From Bolinopsis microptera (lineage: Eukaryota > Ctenophora > Tentaculata > Lobata > Bolinopsidae), in NCBI RefSeq assembly GCF_026151205.1, contig NC_087078.1, positions 2,880,175 through 2,942,174 on the forward strand: a stretch of DNA of 62,000 nt, written 5' to 3'. Below the pieces are notes generated by a model. The model did not search any database. It was not told the DNA's origin and saw nothing but the letters and a program-made list of their open reading frames with translations. Shown here in pieces: positions 1 to 11,100 of the stretch. Each line of letters begins with the position of its first letter. Within the stretch, counting starts at the first letter, position 1. The position numbers and the translations under genes were made by a program.

Positions 1-342
1 ATGTGCATTGGAACACAATAGATCAATAGATTGGTTACAGAGCTGCTCCCCTTGAACATTTGTACATTTCTTTAGTTTTCTCAACAAAGTGTACCCTATT
101 CTCCTAGTTTCTTGGTATGAATCTTGTATATCGCTATTTTTTCGCAGTTTAGTCTCAAATCTTGAATCTATAAGTAGCTTAGTTCTATAAATAGTTTGGT
201 TCTAAATCTGATAGTTTAATAGTTTACCACCTGCTTGTTTGTATAATTAGCTTGGTGATAAAGTTCTGATAGTTTTAATACTTCACTAATTTACCACCAA
301 TTTACCACCTGCCCGCCAGTCATTTCTCCTATTCTTCCTACG

Positions 343-1121
343 ATGTCCCGGAGCCTACTGCTGATCACGCTGTGCCTCATTTTATTAATGCTGGTTAATC
401 CAGGTGACTTTATTTAGTTAATTTACATATTACGAAAGTCAATTCTAAGGGGTAGAGAGTTTGGAATTTCAACACAATATATTTTTAAAGTGGTGGATCG
501 GAGTGGGGTCTCAAATGACAAAAATCTGGTTTATGTAATGTGAGAATGTGTGAACTATCCCCTTAAATTTCTGACGCAAATTTTGCACTTGTAATTGGAA
601 TATTAATTATTAAATAAGTGTCTAATTAATATTCTCCTTCAAAATGTATCATTCCGCAAAAGTTTATCAGCGTCCTATTTCGTTTCTAAAAACAATTTGA
701 CAATTCACACTGACAAGCAGTTTTTCCTTTCAGGACTATCAAAGAAAAACAAAAAAAGGAGAAACAAAAACAGATATGATGTAAGAAATTTTAAGATAAA
801 TAATCCTTCAATATTACAGTGTACTATATATTAGCTGGTTTATTCACTTTGCCTCAATGAACCATTATAAATCAAAATGTTAAAGACATCACTTTTCAAA
901 TCAAAACATCCGCAAACAAATTTAGTCCAGTTTGTAATCGTTATACGAACATCATGATCTCTTCATGGAAATTAATTAAACTTCAATTAATAAAAGAATA
1001 AATAAGCTGTGATCTCCACAGAATCTGACAACCTGCTCAGGACATCAACTACGGGGCATGACCTGCGAGTGTTTAGCTTCCAACTATAATATGAGGGGGT
1101 GTCCTGATGATTTAAAAAAAG
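343..1121 (+). CDS. Small secreted, basic, Cys-containing protein (spliced exons)
   Basis: Three exons join in frame: 343-403 (ATG, ends phase 1 before gtgact), 734-780 (after a pyrimidine-rich cag, ends phase 0 before gtaaga) and 1022-1121 (after tccacag, ends phase 1 before gtaata). Exon 1 encodes a classic signal peptide (MSRS, then a run of Leu/Ile, ending LVNPG). Exon 2 encodes a highly basic stretch (SKKNKKRRNKNRYD). Exon 3 has four cysteines in the pattern C-x10-C-x-C-x9-C. A possible last exon is 2232-2257: after tttacag, phase 1 gives about eight residues ending GWWP and a TGA. I do not recognise the family. The chain of compatible phases, signal peptide and splice sites is the evidence. 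The 3' end is uncertain because the following intron holds repeats. Expected to be secreted; function unknown. Confidence 0.6.
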
Positions 1122-1150
1122 GTAATATACTTTTTGTACATAAAATGGTA

Positions 1151-1427
1151 AACTTGTAACCTTGTAACTCGGTAACCTGGTAACCTGGTAACCTGGTAAC
1201 CTGGTAACCTGGTAACCTGGTAACCTGGTAACCTGGTAACCTGGTAACCTGGTAACCTGGTAACCTGGTAACCTGGTAACCTGGTAACCTGGTAACCTGG
1301 TAACCTGGTAACCTGGTAACCTGGTAACCTGGTAACCTGGTAACCTGGTAACCTGGTAACCTGGTAACCTGGTAACCTGGTAACATGGTAACCTGGTAAC
1401 CTGGTAACCTGGTAACCTGGTAACCTT
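1151..1427. repeat. Octamer minisatellite CTGGTAAC
   Basis: About 33 near-perfect copies of the 8-bp unit CTGGTAAC run from about 1155, with a few degenerate units at the left edge. Each junction makes GGTAACC, a palindromic heptamer. The array lies in the putative last intron of the secreted-protein gene. Reading frames through it are repeat translations, not genes. Related octamers recur at 2096-2156 and 8851-9180. Confidence 0.95.
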
Positions 1428-2061
1428 TAACCTCATAGTATTGAATCCTACCTCTCCCGCCTAGGTTCCAAACAGTGCATCCACTATGAAACCTACTGCA
1501 AAAGCTCTAAACTATCAGCAGCAAAACAGGGTAAAATGTGTTGTCAAGCTATCCTTTGCAATATCAACCTTAAAAACTGTTGATTTGACGAGTTGGGAAT
1601 ATAAACGGTAGTGGAAGTACTGTGGAAGTACTACCAATACCATAACTTCATAATGTAGCAATGTTGAGTTAATTACTGATTACGTAATTTATAGACAATA
1701 ATTTTGAGCCGCTTTGGAATTTCTTGGAAGAAAAATTACATAATCGAGATCCTGATCAATGATGATTTATTCACAATAACATTTTGAAGATTTCATAAAC
1801 GTGCGATTTTATAAAAGTGTTCAATTAACAAATATATACTTTGTAAATGTAATATTAGAAATATAAGTGTTTGAAATGTTGTTTATCTAATGTATGTGAA
1901 AAAGTTTACACCGTGTTGACGTATTGCAGAAAGATTGTATATTGCAACAAACATAACGCAGACACACGTTAAAATTGTATTTTAACTTATCCCGCGACGC
2001 GCAGGACACTGATAAGTAGATAACAATCCAAATAAATAAAAGTGGTAAACTTGTATCAATT
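1428..2061. other. AT-rich intron/intergenic stretch, nothing recognised
   Basis: I see no splice-compatible coding exon, RNA gene or inverted repeat here. Open frames are short and AT-driven. Confidence 0.5.
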
Positions 2062-2192
2062 AGACGACTACGACCCCGCATTAACAGCAAGTTTTTTGAC
2101 CTGGTAACCTGGTAACATGGTTACCTGGTAACCTGGTAACCTGGTAACCTGGTAACTATCAGACGTCTAGGACCCCGCATTTACAGCAAGTT
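2062..2192. repeat. Second CTGGTAAC array flanked by a direct repeat
   Basis: Seven or so octamer units (2098-2156) sit between two imperfect copies of a roughly 33-bp sequence containing ACCCCGCATTAACAGCAAG (2062-2094) and ACCCCGCATTTACAGCAAG (2160-2192). The flanks look like a local duplication around the octamers. Confidence 0.75.
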
Positions 2193-2387
2193 TGTGTCGT
2201 GGAACTGTTTTCGTTTTGACACTGTTTACAGGTCCAAGAGTAGGATGGTGGCCCTGAAACAAATGTTTGTGTATAATTAATAATCAGTTATTAGAATATA
2301 TATTCACGTGATATCATTATCAGTGCAGTGTGTACAACACCAACTACACCGATCAATTGCCAATCTGCGAAACATTTAATTATTATT

Positions 2388-2636
2388 ATCACTTCGAGAT
2401 GGCAGGGCCTACTCTCATGCTGTCTATAGGTGATGATTGATTCTGAAAAACTAGGGACAACTGGGGAATGATCCTAGAACCTCGACATATCGCGTGTCTT
2501 GCTCTACCTATTGAGCTACTGACCCTGATTCTCAGAGCGAAATCATCTGGGATCATTCCCCAGTTGTCCCTAGTTTTTCAGAATTAATCATCACCTATAG
2601 ACAGCATGAGAGTAGGCCCTGCCATCTCGAAGTGAT
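2388..2636. mobile_element. Foldback MITE with about 87-bp arms around a tRNA-like core
   Basis: 2388-2474 and 2550-2636 are reverse complements with only one or two mismatches, so the transcript would fold into a long hairpin. The loop (2475-2549) reads on the minus strand like a tRNA. No transposase is present, so the element is non-autonomous. Flanks are AT-rich (taattatt / ataattaatt), so the target duplication cannot be fixed. Confidence 0.85.
2470..2536 (-). pseudogene. tRNA-like sequence in the loop of the foldback MITE
   Basis: Minus-strand reading gives a D-arm/A-box segment TAGCTCAATAGGTAGAGCA, then a weak anticodon stem (AGACA/TGTC with loop CGCGATA) and a degenerate B-box-like GGTTCTAGGATC. 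The A box is good. The T-arm is eroded and U33 is missing, so this is a tRNA-derived relic and not a working tRNA. The anticodon assignment would be unsafe. Confidence 0.6.
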
Positions 2637-2699
2637 ATAATTAATTACCCGTTCATATAATATAGTGTCCGTGCCGTATACACAGGCTAACTGGTACAC

Positions 2700-2835
2700 A
2701 TACTTTAATTCGACAGGCACTCAAGTTGAAGTTCGATGCACGTACTGTAGTTCGACAAACCTAAAGTTCGACTTTGTCGAACTAAAGTGCGCTACCTGGA
2801 CCTAAGTTCGACACGTACTAAAGTTCGGCAAGAGA
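2700..2835. repeat. TTCGAC-rich repeat, copy 1
   Basis: This stretch carries many TTCGAC/GTCGAA motifs. Its right half (2776-2832) matches 3491-3545 in direct orientation with about 85% identity by eye (GTCGAACTAAAGTGCGCTAC versus GTCGAACTAGAGTACGCTAC). It may be an edge of an unidentified element spanning 2.7-3.55 kb. Confidence 0.6.
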
Positions 2836-3487
2836 ACTTCGACTGGATGAGAAGGACATTCTTAAAGATAATATTTTTAATTCAGAATATCTTTTCAATT
2901 TGGATTTTTATCGAATAATTTTGAGTCTCATATGAAATTTGATAAAGTTCCGTGAGCCAGAAGTAACGGTAATATTTGAGGACATGCACGTTCTCATGAG
3001 TTCTATAAACTCAAAAATTCGAACATTTTCAGGACCCCCGACTGGAGACCCCTGCGGTTTGCTTTCCACTTATCTCATGCTGTTTAACTAATATGCAATA
3101 ATGTGTGTAATGTGCACATTGTCATTATGTAATTTTATTGGGAGCTTTTTGAGACAATTGATAATGATAACTTCTTTACAATCTGGTGCTAAGCTGACCT
3201 CAGACTCAATTGTTAGTTAGCACAATTGTAGACTAAACGGTGCCCCAGGTAACTCGTACTCCGTTTTATAGATCGATATTGTAGATTAAGTTTGTAAGGT
3301 AGGAGAATTACAATTAATATTATTGATTATACTGAATGGTTCTGAAATTTGCAACTGCTGGTTGCTTGATATCAGAAAATAGTTTATAAGATTACCTAAA
3401 CTTAATTTCTGATCTCGTGCACCTGTTATTGAACCATGTGATCCTATGATAAGGACCTGCAATAGCCCATGGATCACAAGCAGGAAC
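2836..3487. other. Non-coding spacer between the TTCGAC repeats
   Basis: I see no convincing coding exon or structured element. The short minus-strand frame at 3286-3477 has no recognisable feature. Confidence 0.4.
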
Positions 3488-3560
3488 TATTTGTCGAACT
3501 AGAGTACGCTACATGGACTTTAATTCGACACGTACCGGAGTTCGAGAGTTGTCGAACCAA
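3488..3560. repeat. TTCGAC-rich repeat, copy 2
   Basis: Direct repeat of 2776-2832, followed by further TTCGA motifs. The two copies are 715 bp apart. Confidence 0.6.
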
Positions 3561-3721
3561 GCTATGCTTGGTGTAGCTCGTTAGAATAGTATAGGAATTC
3601 TAATTCCTATAAGTTGGGAATAAGGTAATTATCTGTTCACAGATAAACCTCTAAACCTACAAGGAAATATTTCCTATAGATTCTCGGTATATAAGCAACA
3701 TTTGATAGAGCATCTTGTGGT

Positions 3722-3830
3722 GTGAGCTATATGTGGTCAGCCTTGGCGACTCGGTGGATGTCCTTGCTGTACGGCGGCGTTAAACAAGGAACTGAAACCG
3801 AGGGGTTACGTTCAGGCCTAGTTTCTGTCT
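3722..3830 (+). repeat. SINE-like structured repeat, copy 1
   Basis: This contains TGTACGGCGGCGTTAAAC, resembling the tail segment common in invertebrate SINEs (recalled, not searched). It is related to 35105-35200 over about 100 bp. A nested hairpin is visible: outer CTCGG (3750-3754) with CCGAG (3798-3802), inner CCTTG (3762-3766) with CAAGG (3785-3789). Confidence 0.65.
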
Positions 3831-3856
3831 GGTTCTAATATACCTTTATAATAATG

Positions 3857-4190
3857 ACTTTAATATACAATGAGAGAATGGGATACGCAAGCGACCGATT
3901 TCATTCTTGGTATCATTTCGTTCTCGGTATCATTTCATTCTCGGTATCATTTCATTCTCGGTATCATTTCATTCTCGGTATCATTTCATTCTCGGTATCA
4001 TTTCATTCTCGGTATCATTTCATTCTCGGTATCATTTCATTCTCGGTATCACTTCATTCTCGGTATCATTTTATTCTCGGTATCATTTCATTCTCGGTAT
4101 CATTTCATTCTCGGTATCACTTCATTCTCGGTATCATTTCATTCTCGGTATCATTTTTCATTTGCGGATGGTCATTCAAATACTATTTAC
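3857..4190 (+). repeat. Dispersed repeat with an internal 17-bp minisatellite
   Basis: About 15 copies of the 17-bp unit CATTCTCGGTATCATTT occupy 3902-4158. The flanks (GAATGGGATACGCAAGCGACC on the left, a TTTGCGGATGGTCATTCAAA-like right end) match 20811-20880, where only one unit is present. The array is therefore an in-place expansion inside a dispersed repeat. All three plus frames stay open through it because the unit lacks stops; they are not genes. Confidence 0.85.
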
Positions 4191-4295
4191 TTTTTTAATG
4201 TGGGCTGTCGTACATACATACAGACGTACAGGTTGGTTTCTGGTTTGAGCAGCATTTCATTTATCATATTATCATGCTCTATTTGACCTCCAATA

Positions 4296-4368
4296 ATGGT
4301 AGTTATGATGTCAATTGTCAGTGTGTGGTTAGCAAAATGTTTCACCTCCTCCAGTAAAATCTTTAACG
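4296..4368 (+). CDS. Possible signal-peptide exon
   Basis: ATG at 4296 opens a hydrophobic N-terminus (MVVMMSIVSVWLAKC). The frame reaches an AACG/gtgaga donor at 4368 in phase 1, the phase used by the other secreted-protein first exons here. Alternatively the frame reads on to 4511, with a Gly-rich and triple-Cys tail and an AATAAA at about 4525. I found no decisive partner exon. Confidence 0.25.
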
Positions 4369-5067
4369 GTGAGAATCAGCAACTTCCATCAAAACCACAC
4401 ATTATAAGTTTATACGACCAATTTAGCCCTGACTCCTCGGGCGGATATGATATGGGCGGATATGGGTGGAAATGCTGCTGTGAGATTCGTTTAAGCTCTT
4501 TAAACTTTTAAAGCCTGCGAATCAATAAAACTTGAGTACGAGTGCCTACAAAGCAGATAAGTGTTCACCAATCTGGTAACCTGGCAACCTAGCGAACCAG
4601 ACAAGTTTCCACCGATTAATAGTTAGTGCTCACATACACGGTCAGATCGCTTCCTCTTAACCTGAAATAAGTGAAATAAGTGGATTTGTTTTGACTAGTT
4701 TGGGCTTGTTGCGGTTTCCTTTTCCAGTTGCTGACTAGTTGCTTTTGCAGTTATAGCATTATATTATTGTTTTTACAAGATCTGTGGTCTAATAATTATG
4801 AAATTAGTCTGTACGTGACCACTAATTAGAGCAAATAATAACATATATAGAGGGATAGATCAGGGATAGAGGACACGTGACTAGTAGAAACTGTAGTAAT
4901 GTGTATGTGAGCACTTAACAGTCCGTATCAGCAGACACGGAGAGCACTTAACAGAGTGATAACAACGTGAAGGCACTCCTCGAGCTCTTCGGTTGGTCAA
5001 AGTAACCGATTTACGTGACGCCGGGGTTTTCATTGGCCAAGTCTCAGGTTTGTATACATTATACAAC
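4369..5067. other. Intergenic stretch, AATAAA near 4525
   Basis: Apart from a polyadenylation-type AATAAA at about 4525 and one isolated CTGGTAAC pair near 4575, I see nothing I can support. Confidence 0.4.
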
Positions 5068-5070
5068 TCC

Positions 5071-5079
5071 TTTAAATAC
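5071..5079 (+). promoter_or_regulatory. TATA-like box of the TSP1 gene
   Basis: TTTAAATAC lies about 120 bp upstream of the ATG at 5192, a fitting distance for a short 5' UTR starting near 5105. Assigned by position and sequence only. Confidence 0.4.
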
Positions 5080-5191
5080 CGAGCACCGAGGACTTTACTT
5101 TTCAGTTGTTATGATCCAGTAGTTCCGCTGAACAGATAAATATTTCACCTTCTTCAGAGGAGATTATCGCTGTGTAATTGTTGGGTTAATC

Positions 5192-8100
5192 ATGAGGATT
5201 GCCAACTTCTTCTGGTGAGTGATGGGTTGCTACTTAATTGCTTAAAGTTTAATTAGATTAATATTGTTAAATGTCCATAACTATCATCGACTGTACAGTG
5301 TACTGATATACAAATTATAGATTATTTTATTTTCAGGATTGTGCTGCTATTTCAGCTGTTCACCGTCTCCTATCAAATTTGTAAGTACAGGGTGGCCCAT
5401 AAGTGACTACCCACACGCAACCTCTTAATAACTCACGTAATTCGTCTCCAAATTGCACCAAAATTTCAGAGATTATAGATATGGGTCAAACTTAGATTTC
5501 CTGAAAGTTTCGTAAGCCACGCCCAATTACAGTGGGCGTGGCGTGACACTCCCTCTTTTTCACTATTGTCTTCATAAAATGAGAACGCTTTAAGCTAAGA
5601 ACTCAAAAATTTTTGCACACATTTGGCTTGATAATTGAAAACCTTTCCCAAAGTTTCAAGTTCATTGGTTAAAATATGGCTAAGTTATGACCATTTCAAA
5701 ACTCATCGGATACGTGATCCGAGCACTCAGTCAGTGATCTCGTCACTTGGTTAATGGCATGTTTGGCTCACATGCACCGCTTGATTGGTTGCAGCCTGCT
5801 TATGGGCCGGCCTATACAGCTGACTGCACCTAAAACGCTATCACACGAATTTATGGTGGTGTCACCATTTCAGGGCTTGTTAGCCCTGCTAGTCACAGGT
5901 TCCTTACAATCAATAAAAAGGAATGAACCATCCATTGAATCATCGAACCGGGCCTACCGAATCACAAAGAAACACAAACTTTTGGACCGTGATTTCCAAT
6001 CGAGGATAGATTTCGCCAACACATTCCTGTCCAAGCAGAATGTGGATCCCTACTTTGAGGACGAAATCTGGTACAGCGACAAGGCCATATAAACGGATTA
6101 TATGTCAACTCCCAGAATGCAATTCACTGGGGCTTTACTAGACCGGATGAAGTGGTGGAGAGAACGGCTTTTCCTGAAAAGTCACGATCTGGTTTTTATC
6201 CTAAAAATTTGTGTTTCCCTTTCTAGCAAAGTCATCATCGGTATCCAATCAAAGCCTAATGAACCTCATTAATACACGCTAACGCCTTACTCTTGATCAG
6301 ATTGGGTGACGAGATCACTAATTGAGTGCAAATATCACTGACTGAGTGCTCGGATCACGTATCCGATGAGTTTTGAAATGGTCATAACTTAGCCATATTT
6401 TAACCAATGAACTTGAAACTTTGGGAAAGGTTTTCAATTATCAAGCCAAATGTGTGCAAAAATTTTTGAGTTCTTAGCTTAAAGCGTTCTCATTTTATGT
6501 ATTATCCAATAATTGCGTTAATAGGCTTATCTGTTGTTCCTTAGGCCAAATAAATACCAAACAAAGTTTGAAGCTTCAACTCCAACCGGAACCACCCCAA
6601 CATGCCACGCCCATTTTTTTCATCAATTTTTTCACATCTATAAACTAATAACATTATCGCATTATCGGTCCTAATTTGTGAAATTTTCAACTAGCCCGAC
6701 CATTAAGGTTAGACATTAGGGTAGACATTAGGGTTAGACATTATGGTAGACATTAGGGTAGACATTAAGGGTAGACATTAGGATTTAGGCTAGACATTAG
6801 GTTAAACATTAGGTTAGACATTAGGGTAGACATTAAGGTAGACATTAATGGTAGATATTAATGGTAGACATTAATGGTAGACATTAGGGTAGACATTAAA
6901 GGTAGACATTAGGGTAGATATTAATGGTAGACATTAGGGTAGACATTAATGGTAGAAATCAATGGTAGACATTAGGGTAGACATTAAAGTTGGACATTAG
7001 GGTAGACATTAATGGTAGACATTAAGGGTAGACATTTGGGTAGACGGAAATATGATCGGAACTAGGGAAGATGTAGTTATATTATCTATGTTGTAACATC
7101 TTTGTAACAAACTTCGTACTGTTAATAACTTATACGTGGGAAAATCAGTCACCAGCCTCAGCCAACGTGTGAATGGTCATCGCAGTAAATATTATGAGAT
7201 TTTAGAGGCGAGTAGTAAGGGGAATGTTGAGAGCCACAGAGATTTTGATGACGAGAATGTTTTAGGGGCACATCTTTTTTCAGTTCATAATTTGAGGGAG
7301 AGATCTGATTTCAATGAAAGTTTCCATTTTGATATTTTGTGTTCTACATCCCCAGATAATATTAGAAAGTCAGAACAGTTTTATATTAACAAATTGAAGA
7401 GACTTTATCCGTTTGACCTGAACAATGTGAATTCCGTTTCTGGAAGCTAATTTTTCATGGTGTCCCGAATTTTATTTTTAAATCGTCCATTTTTTGTTTA
7501 TATATGCAGTCTATCAATTTTTGAATTGCGTCTTTTTGATTTAATGAACTACTGCAGACTCCACATTATTATAGTATATGCCATTAATTTTGTTCCGATT
7601 TTAAACTATTCCATTTTGACGAGATGCTAAATACATTTTTTGAGACTTTACTACATTTTTGATGAGAATTTTTGACATTTTCAAACTGACCATTGATATT
7701 ATCAGATTATGTGACTGATTAAATGCTGAAGATAAAAGAAATATATTCATTTTGCTAAGATTATGTTTGCGTTTCATTGCTCAACAGCTGTTCAAAGGAT
7801 CAAATTTAAGATTGTAACATCTATATTATTTTATAAAATCACAACCTACCTACTCCCAACACTGCCAGGATTGCGAACCTGCGAATTTATTGGATTACAA
7901 AACAACGAAAATTACCTTGATCCAGGAAAATACAAATATTAATAAAATAACATTATTAAACTTTATCACAAGGGTTTTAATTAAACTCACGCTATTATAG
8001 TAAATGCAGCTATCATAATTGTTTTAAACTCTGGCTGCAACACTGCAACACTCCAACACTGCAACACTCCAACACTGCAACACTGCAACTAAAGATTGAA

Positions 8101-11100
8101 AACTCTGTAACACTCTGCAAGCAACGTACCACACAACACCGCTGGTATATATTCTGAGACTAGCACCCTTTTTAAAGGCAGCAAGAAAATAAATATTGTA
8201 ATAACATGGATATTTAAAGCTGCTTGATTATCACTCTATCACAATTCTCACCCATGGAAGTTTTAAGTACAAAAGATGCAGTTAACGTAGCAACTACGCA
8301 GTTATCATAGCAACTATGCAGTGTTGGATGCGTGCTTTTATTAAATGAGTTTGGTGGCCGGGGTTCGGGGGTTTTGTGCCCCCAAAATAATGTCACTCTG
8401 TGCGTGTGCAGTGTTATCTTGATAGATGTTGAGTTAATTTGGTAGCGGCTTCCATTAACAAAAAAATACATAATATGCGGCGTATTTTGTAATATGCAAC
8501 ATATTTTGATGGGTAAAGAGGAAGATTGTTTTTTGTTGTTTTTGTAATAGCTCCGTCTCCATGGCTCAGAGATTGCTGTGCTATTTTTAGTGTTGTTATT
8601 TTTAATGTTGTGTCCTGACAAAAAAAACAATCTTCCTCTTTTATAACCATTAAAATATGTTACATATAACAAAATACGCTCCATATTATGTATTATTTTG
8701 TTGTAAGTTGACATGGCCAGCTGCATTTCTGTAAGGTCAAGCTCGGAAAGGTCAAGTCTCGTAATAGCTAACATTTCATTTTGCGATCTTAAGGGACGCT
8801 TTAAAATAGCTATAGATATTTTGTTATAAAGTTATTTGCTGAGGCAAATAAACCTTGTAACCTAGTAACCTAGTAACCTAGTAACCTAGTAACTTAGTAA
8901 CTTAGTAACCTAATAACCTATTAACTTAGTAACCTAGTAACTTAGTAACCTAGTAACCTAGTAACCTAGTAACCCAGTAACTTAGTAACTTAGTAACCTA
9001 GTAACCTAGTAAAAAGTTATTTGCTGAGGCAAATAAACCTTGTAACCTAGTAACCTAGTAACCTATTAACTTAGTAACCTAGTAACTTAGTAACCTAGTA
9101 ACCTAGTAACCTAGTAACCTAGTAACCTAGTAACCTAGTAACCCAGTAACTTAGTAACTTAGTAACCTAGTAACCTGTTAAAAAGTTATTTGCTGAGGCA
9201 AATAAACCTTGTACATTAAATATTATAAAGGAGCAAATACCTCCCAAATAAACCTTGCGGTAGGAGCAACTCCCTCCGCAAGCAACCCTCAGGTAGGAGC
9301 TCACAAAGAATATTGGCTTGTATTTCACTCGCATAAATTCGTACGATAAGAAAAAAAAAACCTAGCCATGAACACTATAAATTTTCTAACTCTCTAACAA
9401 TAGAAACATGATAGATTGTGTTGATAACAACGGATCACGTGCATATTGTGTGATATAAACCCAAACTACATGCTTAAAAAATTCAAGAAGTCCTGCAATG
9501 TGTGTCAAGGTAACTTTATTAAAATTAGATAAATTGAATAGTATATATATATAAGCCCATTTCATATGCACTCCAACCATAAATTGAAATTCTGAAGTGT
9601 AAACATTAAACCATAATCCAGTCCCAAAACCTGCCACAACAATATAAAATAAGTTTTTTGTTTCTTTTTCAGTGAATGGTGGATGGAGCGAGTGGACGAA
9701 GTGCTTTGCCGTTTGTGGTGGTGGAATCAAGACTAGGAACCTGCACAGACCCCACCCCACTAGGAACCTGCACAGACCCCACCCCACTAGGAACCTGCAC
9801 AAACCCCACCCCATCCCACTAGGAACCCTGCACAAACCCCACCCCATCCCACTAGGAACCTGCACAAACCCCACCCCACCCCACTAGGAACCTGCACAAA
9901 CCCCACCCCATCCCACTAGGAACCTACACAGACCCCACCCCACTAGGAACCTGCACAAACCCCACCCCACCCCACTAGGAACCTGCACAAACCCCACCCC
10001 ACTAGGGACCTGCACAGACCCAACCCCACCCCACTAGGAACCTGCACAGACCCCAACCACTAGGAACCTGCACAGACCCCACCCCATCCCACTAGGAACC
10101 TGCACAGACCCCACCCCATCCCACTAGGAACCTGCACAGACCCCACCCACTAGAAACCTGCACAGACCCCACCCCATCCCACTAGGAACCTGCACAGACC
10201 CCACCCCACTAGGAACCTGCACAAACCCCACCCCACCCCACTAGGAACCTGCACAGACCCCACCCCACTAGGAAACTGCACAGACCCCACCCTACCCCAC
10301 TAGGAACCTGCACAGACCCCACCCCACTAGGAACCTGCACAGACCCCACCCCATCCCACTAGGAACCTGCACAGACCCCACCCCACTAGGAACCTGCACA
10401 GACCCCACCCCACTAGGAACCTGCACAGACCCCACCCCATCCCACTAGGAACCTGCACAGACCCCAACCCACTAGGAACCTGCACAGACCCCATCCCACT
10501 AGGAACCTACACAGACCCCACCCAATCCCACTAGGAACCTGCAACCAGACCCCACCCCACCTCACTAGGAACCTGCACAGACCACACCCAATCCCACTAG
10601 GAACCTACACAGACCCCACCCCATCCCACTAGGAACCTGCACAGACCCCACCCCACTAGGAACCTGCACAGACCCCACCGGCCCACTAGGAACATGCACA
10701 GACCCCACCCCATCCCACTAGGAACCTACACAGACCTCACCCCATCCCACTAGTAACCTGCACAGACCCCAACCCACTAGGAACCTGCACAGACCCCACC
10801 CCACCCCACTAGGAACCTACACAGACCCCACCCCACTAGGAACCTGCACAGACCCCACCCCACCACACTAGGAACCTACACAGACCCCACCCCATCCCAC
10901 TAGGAACCTACACAGATCCCACCCCATCCCACTAAGAAACTGCAAAGACCCCACCCTACCCCACTAGGAACCTGCACAGACCCCACCCCACTAGGAACCT
11001 GCACAGACCCCACCCCATCCCACTAGGAACCTACACAGACCCCACCCCACCCCACTAGGAACCTGCACAGACCCCACCCCATCCCACTAGGAACCTGAAA

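Noticed and set aside
987-1436. Long minus-strand frame through the CTGGTAAC array
   Set aside because: Translation of an octamer repeat; no start context, homology or splice support.
3744-3805. Hammerhead-type ribozyme in the SINE-like hairpin
   Set aside because: TGGATGT and CTGAAA only loosely resemble the CUGAUGA and GAAA core, and the third stem and cleavage site are missing.
3854-4286. Three overlapping plus-strand frames with ISFSVSFHSRYHF repeats
   Set aside because: All three frames are open because the 17-bp unit has no stop; a minisatellite effect.
6703-7046. Interstitial telomere from TTAGGG cores
   Set aside because: Units are 11-14 bp with TAGACA between cores and much variation; not a TTAGGG array.
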